Positions 16,002-24,392 of a DNA stretch of 42,032 nt are shown piece after piece (within the stretch, counting starts at the first letter, position 1; each line of letters begins with the position of its first letter). Both the position numbers and the translations under genes were made by a program. The notes beneath the pieces are model-generated. The model searched no databases. It worked only from the letters and a program-made list of their open reading frames with translations, and was not told the origin of the DNA. Source of the stretch: Candidatus Iainarchaeum sp. (GTDB taxonomy: Archaea > Micrarchaeota > Micrarchaeia > Burarchaeales > Fermentimicrarchaeaceae); NCBI GenBank assembly GCA_028714235.1, contig JAQTMQ010000007.1, positions 1 through 42,032 on the forward strand. The letters run 5' to 3'.

Positions 16002-17210
16002 CTATGCCACGGCCAGCTTGCCTTTCGCGAGGTCGTCTATGAACCTGTCCAGGTGGTCGAACTCGTCCTCGATTATGTCGTCCACCTTGGGCTTGAGCGA
16101 CGCCTCTTCCAGGCCGTTTTCGTGCGTGCATTGCACCGCGATTATGTGCGGCTGGTCGACCGGCTTGCCGATTTGCGAGAGCAGCCACACGTAGGTGTCG
16201 CCCACGTTCCCGAGCTCGCCGTAGATGCGCTCCGCGATCCTGTAGGTGAGCAGGTTGTAGATTTTCCCGATGTGGCTCACCGGGTTTTTCCCCGCCGCGG
16301 CCTCGCTGCTTCCCGGCCTGTTGAGGGGGATGAGCCCGTTCACGCGGTTCCCGCGCCCCACCTGCCCGCAGTCGCCGTCCTCGGCGCTCGTGCCGAGAAG
16401 GGAGAGGTACACCCCGTTTATGCCGCGGCCCCGGACGTCAAGCGTGTTCAGGTCAAGCGCCACCTTCTTGCCCGTCTTCGCGCGCAGGAATTCGAGGCCC
16501 GCCTGCCTGACTTCCTCCTTCTTCTTGAAGTACGCGTCCTCGCTTTCCACGAACCGCTCGATGAACCCCATCGCGACCGTGAAGCTCAGGGCGTCGCGGT
16601 TCCGCATGCCCATGACCTTGATGTCCTCGCCGCTTTCGGGATGGCGGCCCTTGAATTCCCGGGAGTTGTAGTGCTTTTCGAGCTCGAGGACGAGCCGCTC
16701 CGTTTCGCTCATCGGCGCGTAGCCGACCGCCGCGGACGTGTCGTTCGCGGGCAGGAATTTCCCGGCTTTCCGGTTGAAGATGTCGACGAGCTCGGCCGAG
16801 CCCGGCTTGATTTCGTTCTGGCAGCGCAGGTGGACGTTCGGGTCCACGAACCGCATGTTCTTGCGGAACCACCCGTGCGCCGCCTGCTCGGCGATGGATT
16901 CGACGTCAACCGAGTTCTCCTTCACGCCGTAGGACGCGCGGTCGCCGAAAATGAGCTTCATCGGCTCGAGCATCTTCCCGCCGCCGAACGCGTGCTCCAC
17001 GCCTCCCGCGACGAGAAGCGACTTGTCCGTGTTGTGGTGCAGGATTGCGCCGAACTTTTTCATGTATTCCTTGCAGAGCTGCACCGAGACCTCGTTCATT
17101 ATGGAATCGCAAATCGTGTCCGGGTGGCCGAGGCCTTTCCGCTCGACCACCTCGACAAGCCTGTTCCCCATTTTGGGCGACCGGATGCATTCCAGCGTGA
17201 TTTTCCTCAT
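16002..17210 (-). CDS. mat: S-adenosylmethionine synthetase, archaeal type
   Basis: This enzyme makes S-adenosylmethionine from methionine and ATP in the cytosol. The 402-residue length and motifs are those of the archaeal family, distinct from bacterial MetK: VVERKGLGHPDTICDSI at the N-terminus, DPNVHLRCQNEIKPGSAELVD, and GTSAEDGDCGQVGRGNRVNGL, then AAGKNPVSHIGKIYN. The start ATG 17210 follows AGGTGAC. A minus-strand TATA (AATTAAAATG, about 17243-17252) predicts a leader of about 12 bases. That TATA overlaps the end of the upstream HPS-family gene, so the gene may also be read from it. Confidence 0.97.
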   Translation of the reverse strand: MRKITLECIRSPKMGNRLVEVVERKGLGHPDTICDSIMNEVSVQLCKEYMKKFGAILHHNTDKSLLVAGGVEHAFGGGKMLEPMKLIFGDRASYGVKENSVDVESIAEQAAHGWFRKNMRFVDPNVHLRCQNEIKPGSAELVDIFNRKAGKFLPANDTSAAVGYAPMSETERLVLELEKHYNSREFKGRHPESGEDIKVMGMRNRDALSFTVAMGFIERFVESEDAYFKKKEEVRQAGLEFLRAKTGKKVALDLNTLDVRGRGINGVYLSLLGTSAEDGDCGQVGRGNRVNGLIPLNRPGSSEAAAGKNPVSHIGKIYNLLTYRIAERIYGELGNVGDTYVWLLSQIGKPVDQPHIIAVQCTHENGLEEASLKPKVDDIIEDEFDHLDRFIDDLAKGKLAVA

Positions 17211-17251
17211 AAGGCGTCACCTGCGAGTTTTTGTCCCACAAACATTTTAAT

Positions 17252-17929
17252 TCAGCGCGTTTTGGCGGCGCCCTTCCCTCCCATCGCCGCCTCTATTTTT
17301 TCCAGCGCCGCAACCGGGTCGGCTGCGGAGGTGATGAACCTTCCGACCACGACGACGTCCGCGCCGGCGGCGACCGCCCTGCCCGCCTTCTCCGCGTCAA
17401 TCCCGCCCGCCGAAGCGCAAACGAGCCTGGGGAAAGCCTTCTTTGCGGCGGACAGGCGGTCGAACTCGTGCGGCTCCCCGGCGAGCTCGGCGTCTATGCC
17501 GCGGTGGAAGGACGCGCCGCAAGGGATTTCGTCGAGGGATTCGAGCAGCCCGACCGGGTCCTTTACCCCCATCATGTCCACGAACGAGAGGACGCCGAGC
17601 TTCCCGCATTCGGAAACGAACTGGCGCACCGTCGGCTTGCCCGCGAGGCCGGAGCATATCGCCGCGTCCGCCCCGCCGTTTTTCGCGATTCGCGCCTCGA
17701 GGTCGCCCACGTCCAGCGTCTTCAGGTCCGCGATTATGAACGGGTCGCCCGCCATCTGCCTCATCTGGCCCACTATGCCGATTCCGAACTGCTTTATCGT
17801 GGGCGTGCCCGCCTCGAAGATTACGCCTTCCCTGTGGGCGAGCGCCTCGCAAATCCGCGCCACGTCCCTTTTCTCGACCGCGTCAACCGCAACCTGCACG
17901 CAAGGCGTGACAAGCCTTTTCCCGGGCAT
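17252..17929 (-). CDS. HPS/orotidine-decarboxylase family protein (stand-alone HPS-like)
   Basis: The 225-residue protein is a TIM barrel of the orotidine-5'-phosphate decarboxylase/hexulose-phosphate synthase superfamily. Catalytic features are VQVAVD (Asp16), FEAGTPTIKQFG, the ADLKTLD motif with Asp68, Lys70 and Asp73, and FHRGIDAE. FEAGTP and ADLKTLD resemble hexulose-6-phosphate synthase more than OMP decarboxylase. It is a second copy of this family beside the HPS-RraA fusion at 14615. ATG 17929 lies 26 bases after a TATA box (17951-17960), so it is taken as a leaderless start; an upstream TTG at 17947 is less likely. The natural substrate is uncertain. Confidence 0.82.
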   Translation of the reverse strand: MPGKRLVTPCVQVAVDAVEKRDVARICEALAHREGVIFEAGTPTIKQFGIGIVGQMRQMAGDPFIIADLKTLDVGDLEARIAKNGGADAAICSGLAGKPTVRQFVSECGKLGVLSFVDMMGVKDPVGLLESLDEIPCGASFHRGIDAELAGEPHEFDRLSAAKKAFPRLVCASAGGIDAEKAGRAVAAGADVVVVGRFITSAADPVAALEKIEAAMGGKGAAKTR

Positions 17930-17950
17930 CGCAAACCACTCCAGCAACAG

Positions 17951-17960
17951 TTAAATAATA
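17951..17960 (-). promoter_or_regulatory. TATA box of the HPS-family/mat gene pair
   Basis: On the minus strand the sequence reads TATTATTTAA, centred about 26 bases before ATG 17929, supporting a leaderless transcript. Confidence 0.6.
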
Positions 17961-17991
17961 AGCCGAACGAATAAATTTGTCCGGGTGAGCT

Positions 17992-17998
17992 TTTAAAT
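17992..17998 (+). promoter_or_regulatory. TATA box of purB
   Basis: TTTAAAT is centred 26 bases before TTG 18021. An AGGTGG site at 18005-18010 is also spaced correctly for that start. Confidence 0.6.
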
Positions 17999-18020
17999 CG
18001 TTTCAGGTGGGGTGTTCGCA

Positions 18021-19355
18021 TTGGCGGTTTCTGCGATTGACGTCCGTTATTCCGGCCCGATGAACGCGGTTTTCGACGAGGAGAACAAGCTCGCGAGGTG
18101 GCTGGAAGTGGAGGCGGCGCTTGCGATGGCGCACGCCGAGCTCGGCGACATCCCGAGGGAAGCGGCGACGGAGATCGCGAGGAAGGCGAACGTGCGCGCC
18201 GTGAAGCTGGAGCGCGCCAAGGAAATCGAGTCGCAGGTTGGCCACGACATGATGGCGGTGGTCAAGGCGCTCTCCGAAAAGTGCGCGGGCGGCGCGGGCG
18301 GCTTCGTCCACCTCGGCGCGACGAGCTACGACATAGAGGATACCGCCACCGCGCTCATTTTCAGGGACGCGCTCGCCCTGTACGAGAAGCGCCTTGCCGC
18401 GCTGAAGAAAACGCTCATGAGGCAGGCCGCGCTCCACAAGCACACGGTGTGCATCGGGAGGACGCACGGCCAGCACGCGGTCCCGACGACGTACGGGCTG
18501 AAGTTCGCGGTCTGGGCGTGCGAGGTGGACCGGCATCTCGAGCGGCTCGGCGAGGCGAGGAAGCGCATCCTCGTCGGAAAGATGACCGGCGCGGTGGGCA
18601 CGATGGCGACTTTCGGCAACAACGCGTTCAGGCTCCAGGCCTCGGTGATGAAGCTGCTGGGCCTGAAGCCCGTCCTCGCCTCAACGCAGGTCATCCAGCG
18701 CGACAGGCACGCTGAGATAATCTCGCTTCTCTCGCTTTCGGCCTGCACGTGCGAAAAGATTGCGAAGGAAATCCGCAACCTCCAGCGCACGGAGATAATG
18801 GAGGTCGCCGAGCCTTTCGGCAAAACGCAGGTGGGGAGCTCGACCATGCCGCACAAGCGCAACCCGCACAAGAGCGAGCGCGTGTGCTCGCTTGCGAGGG
18901 TGGTCCGCTCCGGGCTCCAGGTGGCCATGGAAAACATCGCGCTTGAGCACGAGCGCGACCTGACGAACTCGGCGAACGAGCGCATCATTTTCCCGGAGTC
19001 GTTCATCCTGACCGACTACGTCCTCGCCCAGACGACGGAAATCGTTTCGGGCCTCGAATTCTTCCCCGAAAGGATTGCGTGCAACCTGAAGATGAGCCGC
19101 GGCCTCGTGATGGCCGAGCGGCTGATGGTGCTGCTCACCCGGAAGGGGATGAACCGGCAGGAGGCGCACGAGCTCCTGAGGGAGGCGAGCAGGCGCGCCA
19201 TAAAGAACAAGGTCCACCTCAAGGCCGAGCTTTCGGCCGACCCAGGCGTCCTGAAATACCTGAGCCCGGCCGAAATCGGCGAGGCGTTCAAGGAGGAGTC
19301 GTACGTCGGGAAAGCGGTCGAAATCGTGGAGCGCGCCCTGAAAAGCCTTTCGTAG
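18021..19355 (+). CDS. purB: Adenylosuccinate lyase
   Basis: PurB catalyses two fumarate-releasing steps of purine synthesis, SAICAR to AICAR and adenylosuccinate to AMP. The start is taken as TTG 18021, giving MAVSAIDVRYSGPMNAVF, which matches the usual N-terminus of the archaeal enzyme and fits the TATA spacing; GTG 18012 would add three residues. The protein has 444 residues. Family signatures are VGHDMMAVVKAL, the catalytic His region GRTHGQHAVPTT, and the SSTMPHKRNPHKSE loop with the catalytic Ser. The gene stands alone between divergent and convergent neighbours, separate from the purM/L/Q group at 25416. Confidence 0.95.
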   Translation: MAVSAIDVRYSGPMNAVFDEENKLARWLEVEAALAMAHAELGDIPREAATEIARKANVRAVKLERAKEIESQVGHDMMAVVKALSEKCAGGAGGFVHLGATSYDIEDTATALIFRDALALYEKRLAALKKTLMRQAALHKHTVCIGRTHGQHAVPTTYGLKFAVWACEVDRHLERLGEARKRILVGKMTGAVGTMATFGNNAFRLQASVMKLLGLKPVLASTQVIQRDRHAEIISLLSLSACTCEKIAKEIRNLQRTEIMEVAEPFGKTQVGSSTMPHKRNPHKSERVCSLARVVRSGLQVAMENIALEHERDLTNSANERIIFPESFILTDYVLAQTTEIVSGLEFFPERIACNLKMSRGLVMAERLMVLLTRKGMNRQEAHELLREASRRAIKNKVHLKAELSADPGVLKYLSPAEIGEAFKEESYVGKAVEIVERALKSLS

Positions 19356-19364
19356 CGCTGCGTC

Positions 19365-20198
19365 CTATGGCTGCTTCCGGCCCGGGCTCCTGCCGCGCGG
19401 CTTGAATCCATTCCCTTCGTCAAGCAGGGCTATTTCGCGAATCATGACGAACCGCTCTCCCCTTTCCACGCGCGAGTCAAGCGGACTGATTCGTGCCGCC
19501 TCCTTGAAAACCGCGCGCGATTCGTCGAAGCGGTGGAGGGCGCCGAGCGCAATGCCCTTGTTCTCCATTGCCTGGATATACCCGGGGCAGATTTCCAGCG
19601 CCTTGGAATACGCCGCGAGCTCCTCCGCGTGCCTGCCCATCCCGCAAAGCCGCATCCCCCTCCAGTTGTACGCGAGCGCGAGAAGCGAATCGAGGCCGGC
19701 TTCCTGCCGGACGGGGTATTTTCGGGTAAGCAGTGCGTTCGGAAAAATGCAGTCTTCGGGCGGGGAGCCGGTTTCAAGCGAAAAGAACCTGCCTTTCAGG
19801 AGCACGTGCTGGGGCGCAATGATTACCCCCACCTCCCTGCCAAGCCGCGAAAGCACGTCCCCCGCCATAAGCGAGCCGAAGCGGCAGTTGTCCTTCCTCG
19901 TCAAAACCGCTTCGGACATGGCCGCGTCCGAGTCGTAGGCCACCGGGAATTTTGAGTAGTAAATCCGCGAGATTTCCGGGAAAAGCTCTTCCTCGGGGAT
20001 GGCTTCAATGCTTTTTCCGGCGAACCGCGCCGTCAAAAGCTCGAGCAGCAGCGCGGACTGCTCCTCGTAAATGCCGCGGACGCGCTCCCTTTCCCTTCTC
20101 GGGGTCGAAAGAGTCGCGAACTCCACTTCGAGAATCGCGTCCACCGGCGCAAGCCCGCGCTTTTGCCGCGCGCGGCCCTCCCTTAACCGGACTGCCAT
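19365..20198 (-). CDS. Transglutaminase-like (SirB1-type) and TPR protein
   Basis: The 277-residue protein has two parts. Residues about 45-145 resemble the SirB1-type transglutaminase-like fold: a catalytic Cys105 in DNCRFGSL, His131 in APQHVLLKG and an acidic residue Glu142 in SLETG. Residues about 165-245 form two or three tetratricopeptide-like helical pairs (YNWRGMRLCGMGRHAEELAAYSKALEICPGYIQAMENKGIALGALHRFDES...). The tail is basic. No signal peptide is seen, so it is probably cytosolic. It could be a peptidase or a scaffold lacking full activity; the substrate is unknown. ATG 20198 lies 26 bases after the TATA at 20219-20228, supporting a leaderless start over TTG 20213. Confidence 0.75.
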   Translation of the reverse strand: MAVRLREGRARQKRGLAPVDAILEVEFATLSTPRRERERVRGIYEEQSALLLELLTARFAGKSIEAIPEEELFPEISRIYYSKFPVAYDSDAAMSEAVLTRKDNCRFGSLMAGDVLSRLGREVGVIIAPQHVLLKGRFFSLETGSPPEDCIFPNALLTRKYPVRQEAGLDSLLALAYNWRGMRLCGMGRHAEELAAYSKALEICPGYIQAMENKGIALGALHRFDESRAVFKEAARISPLDSRVERGERFVMIREIALLDEGNGFKPRGRSPGRKQP

Positions 20199-20218
20199 GC
20201 GTTTGACGCGCAAGGCAG

Positions 20219-20228
20219 GTATAAATTA
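20219..20228. promoter_or_regulatory. Shared TATA element for divergent genes
   Basis: GTATAAATTA on the plus strand reads TAATTTATAC on the minus strand. It is about 26 bases from ATG 20198 (minus) and would give the glycosyltransferase gene at 20273 a leader of about 24 bases. Confidence 0.55.
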
Positions 20229-20272
20229 GTTGCGAAGCCACATCTAACCCCTATCCGGATACCGGTGAGGGA

Positions 20273-21442
20273 ATGATAAGCCTGCTGCTCGCGTTCGTCT
20301 CCATCTACATGTCCGTGCTGTTCATCCTGATATACCTGGAGAACGAGGGGTGCATGGACGACCCCCGGCCAAGCCGCTTTCCCTCGGTTGACGTAATCGT
20401 GCCGGCCTACAACGAGGAGGCCCACGTCGCGCAGACGCTTTCCTCCCTCCTCGCGCTCGAATACCCGGGAAAGAAAAAAATCATTTTCGTCAACGACGGC
20501 TCGACCGACGGCACGCTTGCCGCCGCGAAAAAATTCGGGGGAAAGGGCGTGCTCGCGCTCGACAAGAAAAACGGCGGGAAGGCGAGCGCGCTCAACCTCG
20601 GCCTCGAGCACTCCGGCTCCGAGCTCGTCGCCGTGCTCGACGCGGACTCCGTCGTCGCGCCCGACGCGCTCCTGCACATGGTCGGCTACTTCGAGGACGG
20701 GAGGGTCGCGGCGGTGACGCCGATGATGAAGGTCCGGAGCAGCCGCACGCCGGCGCAGCTCCTGCAGCGCGGCGAATACGTGGCGAACTCGTTCATGAAA
20801 AAAATTCTCGAGCAGATTGACGCGATAACGGTGACTCCCGGCCCGTTCAGCGTTTACAGGCGAAAGGTTTTCGGCGAGCTCGGCGGCTTTGACGAGGGCA
20901 CGGTCACCGAGGACCAGGAGATTGCGCTGCGGATTCAGCGCGCGCACTACAAAATCGCGAGCTCGTGCGGGGCCGTCGTCTACACGGACGCGCCGGCCGG
21001 GCTCCGCGGGCTTTACGCGCAGCGCAAGCGGTGGTACCGCGGGTTCCTGGAGAACGCCTGGAGGTACCGCGGCCTGTTCCACCCGTCTTACGGGGACCTG
21101 GGGATGGTCGTGCTTCCCGCAACGCTCGCGATGATAGCGGTCGGAATCTTCTCGCTCTTCTATTCCGCCTACAGCGTGCTTTCCGCGCCGTTCGCGCTCA
21201 CGCCCGGCTTCGCGCCCATGTTCTTCGGCCCGACCGAATTCGTGCTCGCGTTGGCGGCGCTCGCCTCTTTCGCGCTAGTCGCCCTCGCGGCAGGCAGGCT
21301 CAAGGAAAACAATCCGGTCTCGCTGTTCGCCGCCTGCCTCGTCATGTCCCCGATTCTTGGGGCGTTCTGGCTCATGATATTAATAGGCGCGGGCAAAGAC
21401 ATATTGACAGGGGTGCGCATGCAATGGAAAGGCGGGGCCTGA
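20273..21442 (+). CDS. Family 2 membrane glycosyltransferase
   Basis: The 389-residue protein starts with one membrane helix (residues 1-22) followed by a cytosolic GT-A domain and three or four C-terminal helices. Key motifs of a processive or polyprenol-linked GT2 are present: VDVIVPAYNEE, VNDGSTDGT, VLDADSVVAPD, GPFSVYRRKVF, TEDQEIALRI and QRKRWYRG. The last is the QxxRW motif seen in cellulose, hyaluronan and poly-N-acetylglucosamine synthases. The sugar is not identifiable. It has a good ribosome site, GGTGAGGGA, and overlaps the next gene by 19 bases. It probably helps build a surface polysaccharide or glycan. Confidence 0.92.
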   Translation: MISLLLAFVSIYMSVLFILIYLENEGCMDDPRPSRFPSVDVIVPAYNEEAHVAQTLSSLLALEYPGKKKIIFVNDGSTDGTLAAAKKFGGKGVLALDKKNGGKASALNLGLEHSGSELVAVLDADSVVAPDALLHMVGYFEDGRVAAVTPMMKVRSSRTPAQLLQRGEYVANSFMKKILEQIDAITVTPGPFSVYRRKVFGELGGFDEGTVTEDQEIALRIQRAHYKIASSCGAVVYTDAPAGLRGLYAQRKRWYRGFLENAWRYRGLFHPSYGDLGMVVLPATLAMIAVGIFSLFYSAYSVLSAPFALTPGFAPMFFGPTEFVLALAALASFALVALAAGRLKENNPVSLFAACLVMSPILGAFWLMILIGAGKDILTGVRMQWKGGA

Positions 21443-22074
21443 GCCTTCGGCTGTATTTCTTCGCTTTCGTCATCTCGCTGCTGGTTTTCGTGGTCGGAGT
21501 GGTCCTGGGCTGGCAATGGGGGTATTCCGCGGTGACGCAGATGGGCGCGGAGCTCGACAGCCTCAATTCGCAGAACGCCGAGATGGACCTGGTCTCGCTG
21601 ATGGAGAACCAGTCCTTCGCCTGCCCTGTCTACGAATCCGAGTTCAGCCGGCTCTTCCAGGCGGCGCAGGACTACGGCGACAAGCTTGCCGAGATGGAGA
21701 GGCGGAAGGGGAAGCTCGACCCGGAAGTCATGCGCCTCAAGGAGGACTACGCGGCGATGCAGCTCCGCAACTACCTCCTCCAGCAAAAAATGGATTCCAA
21801 ATGCGGCTCGCGGCACAACGTCATACTCTATTTTTACTCTAACGAAAACTATTCGCAGGCCGCCGACGAAGGCATCCAGATAGGGGAGGTCGCGCGCGGC
21901 TTCGGGGTCTACACCTACCATTTTGACGTGAACGCCGCCGGCCCGGTGGTCGCCGGCCTAAAGGCGGGTTACGGCGTGCGCGCGACGCCCACGCTCATAA
22001 TCAACGGCGAGAAGTTCGAGGGCTTCATGGACGCCGCGGCGCTCGCGCAGGCGCTTCGCGGGAACGGCTCATGA
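21424..22074 (+). CDS. Membrane-anchored coiled-coil protein with thioredoxin-like domain
   Basis: The 216-residue protein begins with a cytosolic basic tip and one membrane helix (residues about 9-32). A helical, probably coiled-coil region follows (about 38-125, QMGAELDSLNSQNAEMDL... MERRKGKLDPEVMRLKEDY). The C-terminal domain (about 130-216) looks like a thioredoxin fold, NVILYFYSNEN and the conserved cis-Pro segment ATPTLIINGEKFEGF, but it lacks the CxxC active site. Most of the protein is likely outside the cell. It overlaps the glycosyltransferase gene by 19 bases, implying a shared transcript. Its function is unknown; a role in surface assembly is inference. Confidence 0.78.
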   Translation: MERRGLSLRLYFFAFVISLLVFVVGVVLGWQWGYSAVTQMGAELDSLNSQNAEMDLVSLMENQSFACPVYESEFSRLFQAAQDYGDKLAEMERRKGKLDPEVMRLKEDYAAMQLRNYLLQQKMDSKCGSRHNVILYFYSNENYSQAADEGIQIGEVARGFGVYTYHFDVNAAGPVVAGLKAGYGVRATPTLIINGEKFEGFMDAAALAQALRGNGS

Positions 22075-23667
22075 GCCGCGCCTCGCGGCGTACGCGTACA
22101 TGGTGTCGCCGTAATCTATCGCCTGCCAGCTCCCGGCCAGGTAATACTTTTCCATGAACCGCGGGTTTGACTGCCAGCTTCCCTCGCAGCAGGCCAGGAT
22201 GACGACGTTCGAGTAATTCCCGCGCGCCCGCTCCTCGTCAACGGCCCGCATGACCCTGTCCGAATCCCAGCCCATCGCCTGCTGGAACCGCGTGTCCCAG
22301 ACCATGTACGAGCCGAACGCGCCGTATTCCAGCTGGTAAATCCTGAAGCCGTCGTCCGGAATGAGGGCGAGCACCGCCGCGTCCATGGCCGAAGGGTACG
22401 ACGCGACGAGCGTGTCCCTGCCCGTCAGGTTGTTTTCCCGCAGGAACCCGGCCGCCCTCTGCGACGCGGAAAAATCGTGGTTCCAGTCGTAATAAACCGC
22501 GATTGCCGCGCCCCAGGCCTGGACTGCGAGCAGCAGGACGAGCAGGAGAGAAAGCGCCGTGTCCGCATGCCTTTCCGCGCTGCCCGGAAAAAGCCTTCCG
22601 GGGAAGCAGGACCCCAGCAGCGGGGGCCCCCGGTCAACGCGCGCCACCCAGGCAGCGAAGACGAACGAAACGAACAGCAGGCCGTGCTGCCTGAAGTAGC
22701 CGAAGTGCTTCAGGAAGAAGATGGAAAGCAACCCCGAGGCGGCAATGGCGAAGAACACGAACGCCCACCTTGAGCGCGCAAGGAACAGCGCCGCGAGAAG
22801 CAGGAGGGCGGCAACCGGCGCCCACCAATAGCCGGTTTCAAGGATTTGGGGAATCTGCGGGTTCGTGTTCCAGAACCCGGGCCGGTTGTCCGAAACGGGG
22901 ATGAAGGCGTTGACGACCACCGCGGGAACGTTTTTCAGGTGGCCTTCGCTCGTTTCCGTGTTCCATTGCGCCGCCCACCATTGCAGGTCCGGCGGCGGGA
23001 GCACCTGGAAGACCGCCGCCGAAAGGCCGAGAGCGAGGACGAGCAGGGGCGCCGCGATTTTTTTGAGCCCGCCCGCATCGCGGGAGAAAACCAGCTCCAG
23101 GCCGAACAACGCCGCGATTGCCCCTGCTATCGCCGTGCCGTGGACGGCGGTGTTGGCGAGCAGGGCGGTCAGGGCAGCGAAGGCGACGGGGCTTGAGAAG
23201 CGCCGCCTGAAGAGCGCGGCCAGAAGGAACAGGAGGAGGACGACGAGGACGTAGCTGCGCGCGATTGCCGCGTACTCGAACAGCGGGTAGGAGCCGAAAG
23301 GGAAAAGAATCTTGGCGGCTTTCGGGAACGGCGCGTAAAGCGTGAAATGCGCGACCCCGGCCACGGCGATGAGCCAGTGCAGCGCCTGCATCGCAGCGGG
23401 GAACGGGAAGCCGAGCCTCGCAAGCGGGAACAGGAGGGCGTGCCACAGCGCGGGCGTGCCCTCGTAGCCCATCAGCCGGATTACGGTCCCGGGGTTCGGG
23501 GCGTCGCGCGCAATCAGCCATGCCTGCGCCTCGTCGCGCCACGGCTCGTGGTGCAAGACCGCGAGAAGGGAGACGGCCGCGTACAAGGCGATGACTGCGT
23601 ACAGGGGCCAGGAGGAGCGCATGGACGGGAGGCGCGGGAAAACCGGATTGCTTTCGTCGCCCTCCAT
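22069..23667 (-). CDS. Polytopic membrane protein, GT-C glycosyltransferase-like
   Basis: The 532-residue protein has about ten hydrophobic segments in its first 390 residues and a soluble C-terminal domain. An acidic motif, WRDEAQAW with Asp45 and Glu46, lies in the first extracytoplasmic loop after helix one, and a GTPALWH motif follows. This is the arrangement of GT-C enzymes that use polyprenyl-phosphate sugars (mannosyltransferase or ArnT-like). ATG 23667 is chosen over the adjacent TTG 23670. The gene lies 24 bases after the unknown gene at 23692-24321 and overlaps the convergent gene at 22074 by 6 bases. Donor and acceptor cannot be named. Confidence 0.8.
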   Translation of the reverse strand: MEGDESNPVFPRLPSMRSSWPLYAVIALYAAVSLLAVLHHEPWRDEAQAWLIARDAPNPGTVIRLMGYEGTPALWHALLFPLARLGFPFPAAMQALHWLIAVAGVAHFTLYAPFPKAAKILFPFGSYPLFEYAAIARSYVLVVLLLFLLAALFRRRFSSPVAFAALTALLANTAVHGTAIAGAIAALFGLELVFSRDAGGLKKIAAPLLVLALGLSAAVFQVLPPPDLQWWAAQWNTETSEGHLKNVPAVVVNAFIPVSDNRPGFWNTNPQIPQILETGYWWAPVAALLLLAALFLARSRWAFVFFAIAASGLLSIFFLKHFGYFRQHGLLFVSFVFAAWVARVDRGPPLLGSCFPGRLFPGSAERHADTALSLLLVLLLAVQAWGAAIAVYYDWNHDFSASQRAAGFLRENNLTGRDTLVASYPSAMDAAVLALIPDDGFRIYQLEYGAFGSYMVWDTRFQQAMGWDSDRVMRAVDEERARGNYSNVVILACCEGSWQSNPRFMEKYYLAGSWQAIDYGDTMYAYAARRGS

Positions 23668-23691
23668 CAAACCACGGTTTTTGCCTTGCGC

Positions 23692-24321
23692 TCAGGCTGA
23701 AAGCTTTTTTTCCAGGCCGGAGAGCATCCTCTTCCCCTCAATCAGGGTTTCCGCGAGCGCCTCGTTTCCCGAAACCTTTCTTTCAAGCGCGAGCCCCTGG
23801 CTTCCCGGGCCCGCCGCCTCAAGGCGCCAACCCGCCGACTCAAATCTTTTCATCGCCTTCCCGAGTTGCCGGCCGGAGCCCTTCGGAAGCGCGACCACCC
23901 GCGCGCTCACGGTCTTCAGGCCGGGCGTGAAATGCGCCTGGAACGAGATTTCGGCGCCTCCGGCTTCCTTGAACGCGTCAAAGCAAAGCGTCTTCTCGAT
24001 TCCCGCGTCGGTCTGGCAGAGCGAGCTCCTCGCCGAGCAGTCGAAGCCGGCGAACGCCTCGCGCCCCCTGCCCTCGACTTCCTTGAGCGCGCCTTCCGCC
24101 TTCCTGATTGCGGCAACGCTTTCGTCAATGCCTTCAAGGGCCTCCTTCAGCGCCGGGTCGGCGCCCGCCCGGTTCTTGAGGCAAAGCTTGAGGAACGCGG
24201 CGTCCTCGCCAACGTTTTTTTCCCCCACGAAGGCGAGGGGGTCGTTGATGAAGGGGATGAGGCGAACCGGGCATTCGCGCGGCATCTGCTTCTGCAGGCG
24301 CACCAGGTCGTTGAACTGCAT
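23692..24321 (-). CDS. Hypothetical protein
   Basis: The 209-residue protein was not recognised. It starts MQFNDLVRLQKQMPRECPV, is mixed charged and helical, and has no signal peptide or membrane segment. Residues about 55-90 look like a helical hairpin. The second half (about 115-205) alternates strands and helices (AEISFQAHFTPGLKTVSARVVALPKG). Several cysteines are scattered without a clear metal motif. ATG 24321 lies about 28 bases after a TATA-like TTTTTTATATC, indicating a leaderless start; GTG 24324 is the alternative. It is probably co-transcribed with the GT-C-like gene downstream. Confidence 0.68.
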   Translation of the reverse strand: MQFNDLVRLQKQMPRECPVRLIPFINDPLAFVGEKNVGEDAAFLKLCLKNRAGADPALKEALEGIDESVAAIRKAEGALKEVEGRGREAFAGFDCSARSSLCQTDAGIEKTLCFDAFKEAGGAEISFQAHFTPGLKTVSARVVALPKGSGRQLGKAMKRFESAGWRLEAAGPGSQGLALERKVSGNEALAETLIEGKRMLSGLEKKLSA

Positions 24322-24344
24322 CACTAAAAAGTATGGCCGGAGGT

Positions 24345-24354
24345 GATATAAAAA
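24345..24354 (-). promoter_or_regulatory. TATA box of gene 24321 within a T-rich tract
   Basis: On the minus strand the sequence reads TTTTTTATATC, centred about 28 bases before ATG 24321. Confidence 0.5.
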
Positions 24355-24392
24355 AGGGGAAGAAAGGAAAAGAAGGAAAAAAATTTGGGGCG
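24355..24392 (-). terminator. Pyrimidine-rich terminator of the lipoprotein gene
   Basis: On the minus strand this stretch is almost pure T and C with several T runs (AAATTTTTTTCC, CTTTTCC, CCTTTCTTCC). It begins about 25 bases after the stop of the lipoprotein gene and runs into the promoter of the next gene. No hairpin is needed for archaeal T-run termination. Confidence 0.45.

Noticed and set aside
16053-17954. A 633-residue plus-strand frame.
   Set aside because: It is antisense to the S-adenosylmethionine synthetase and HPS-family genes and has no recognisable domain.
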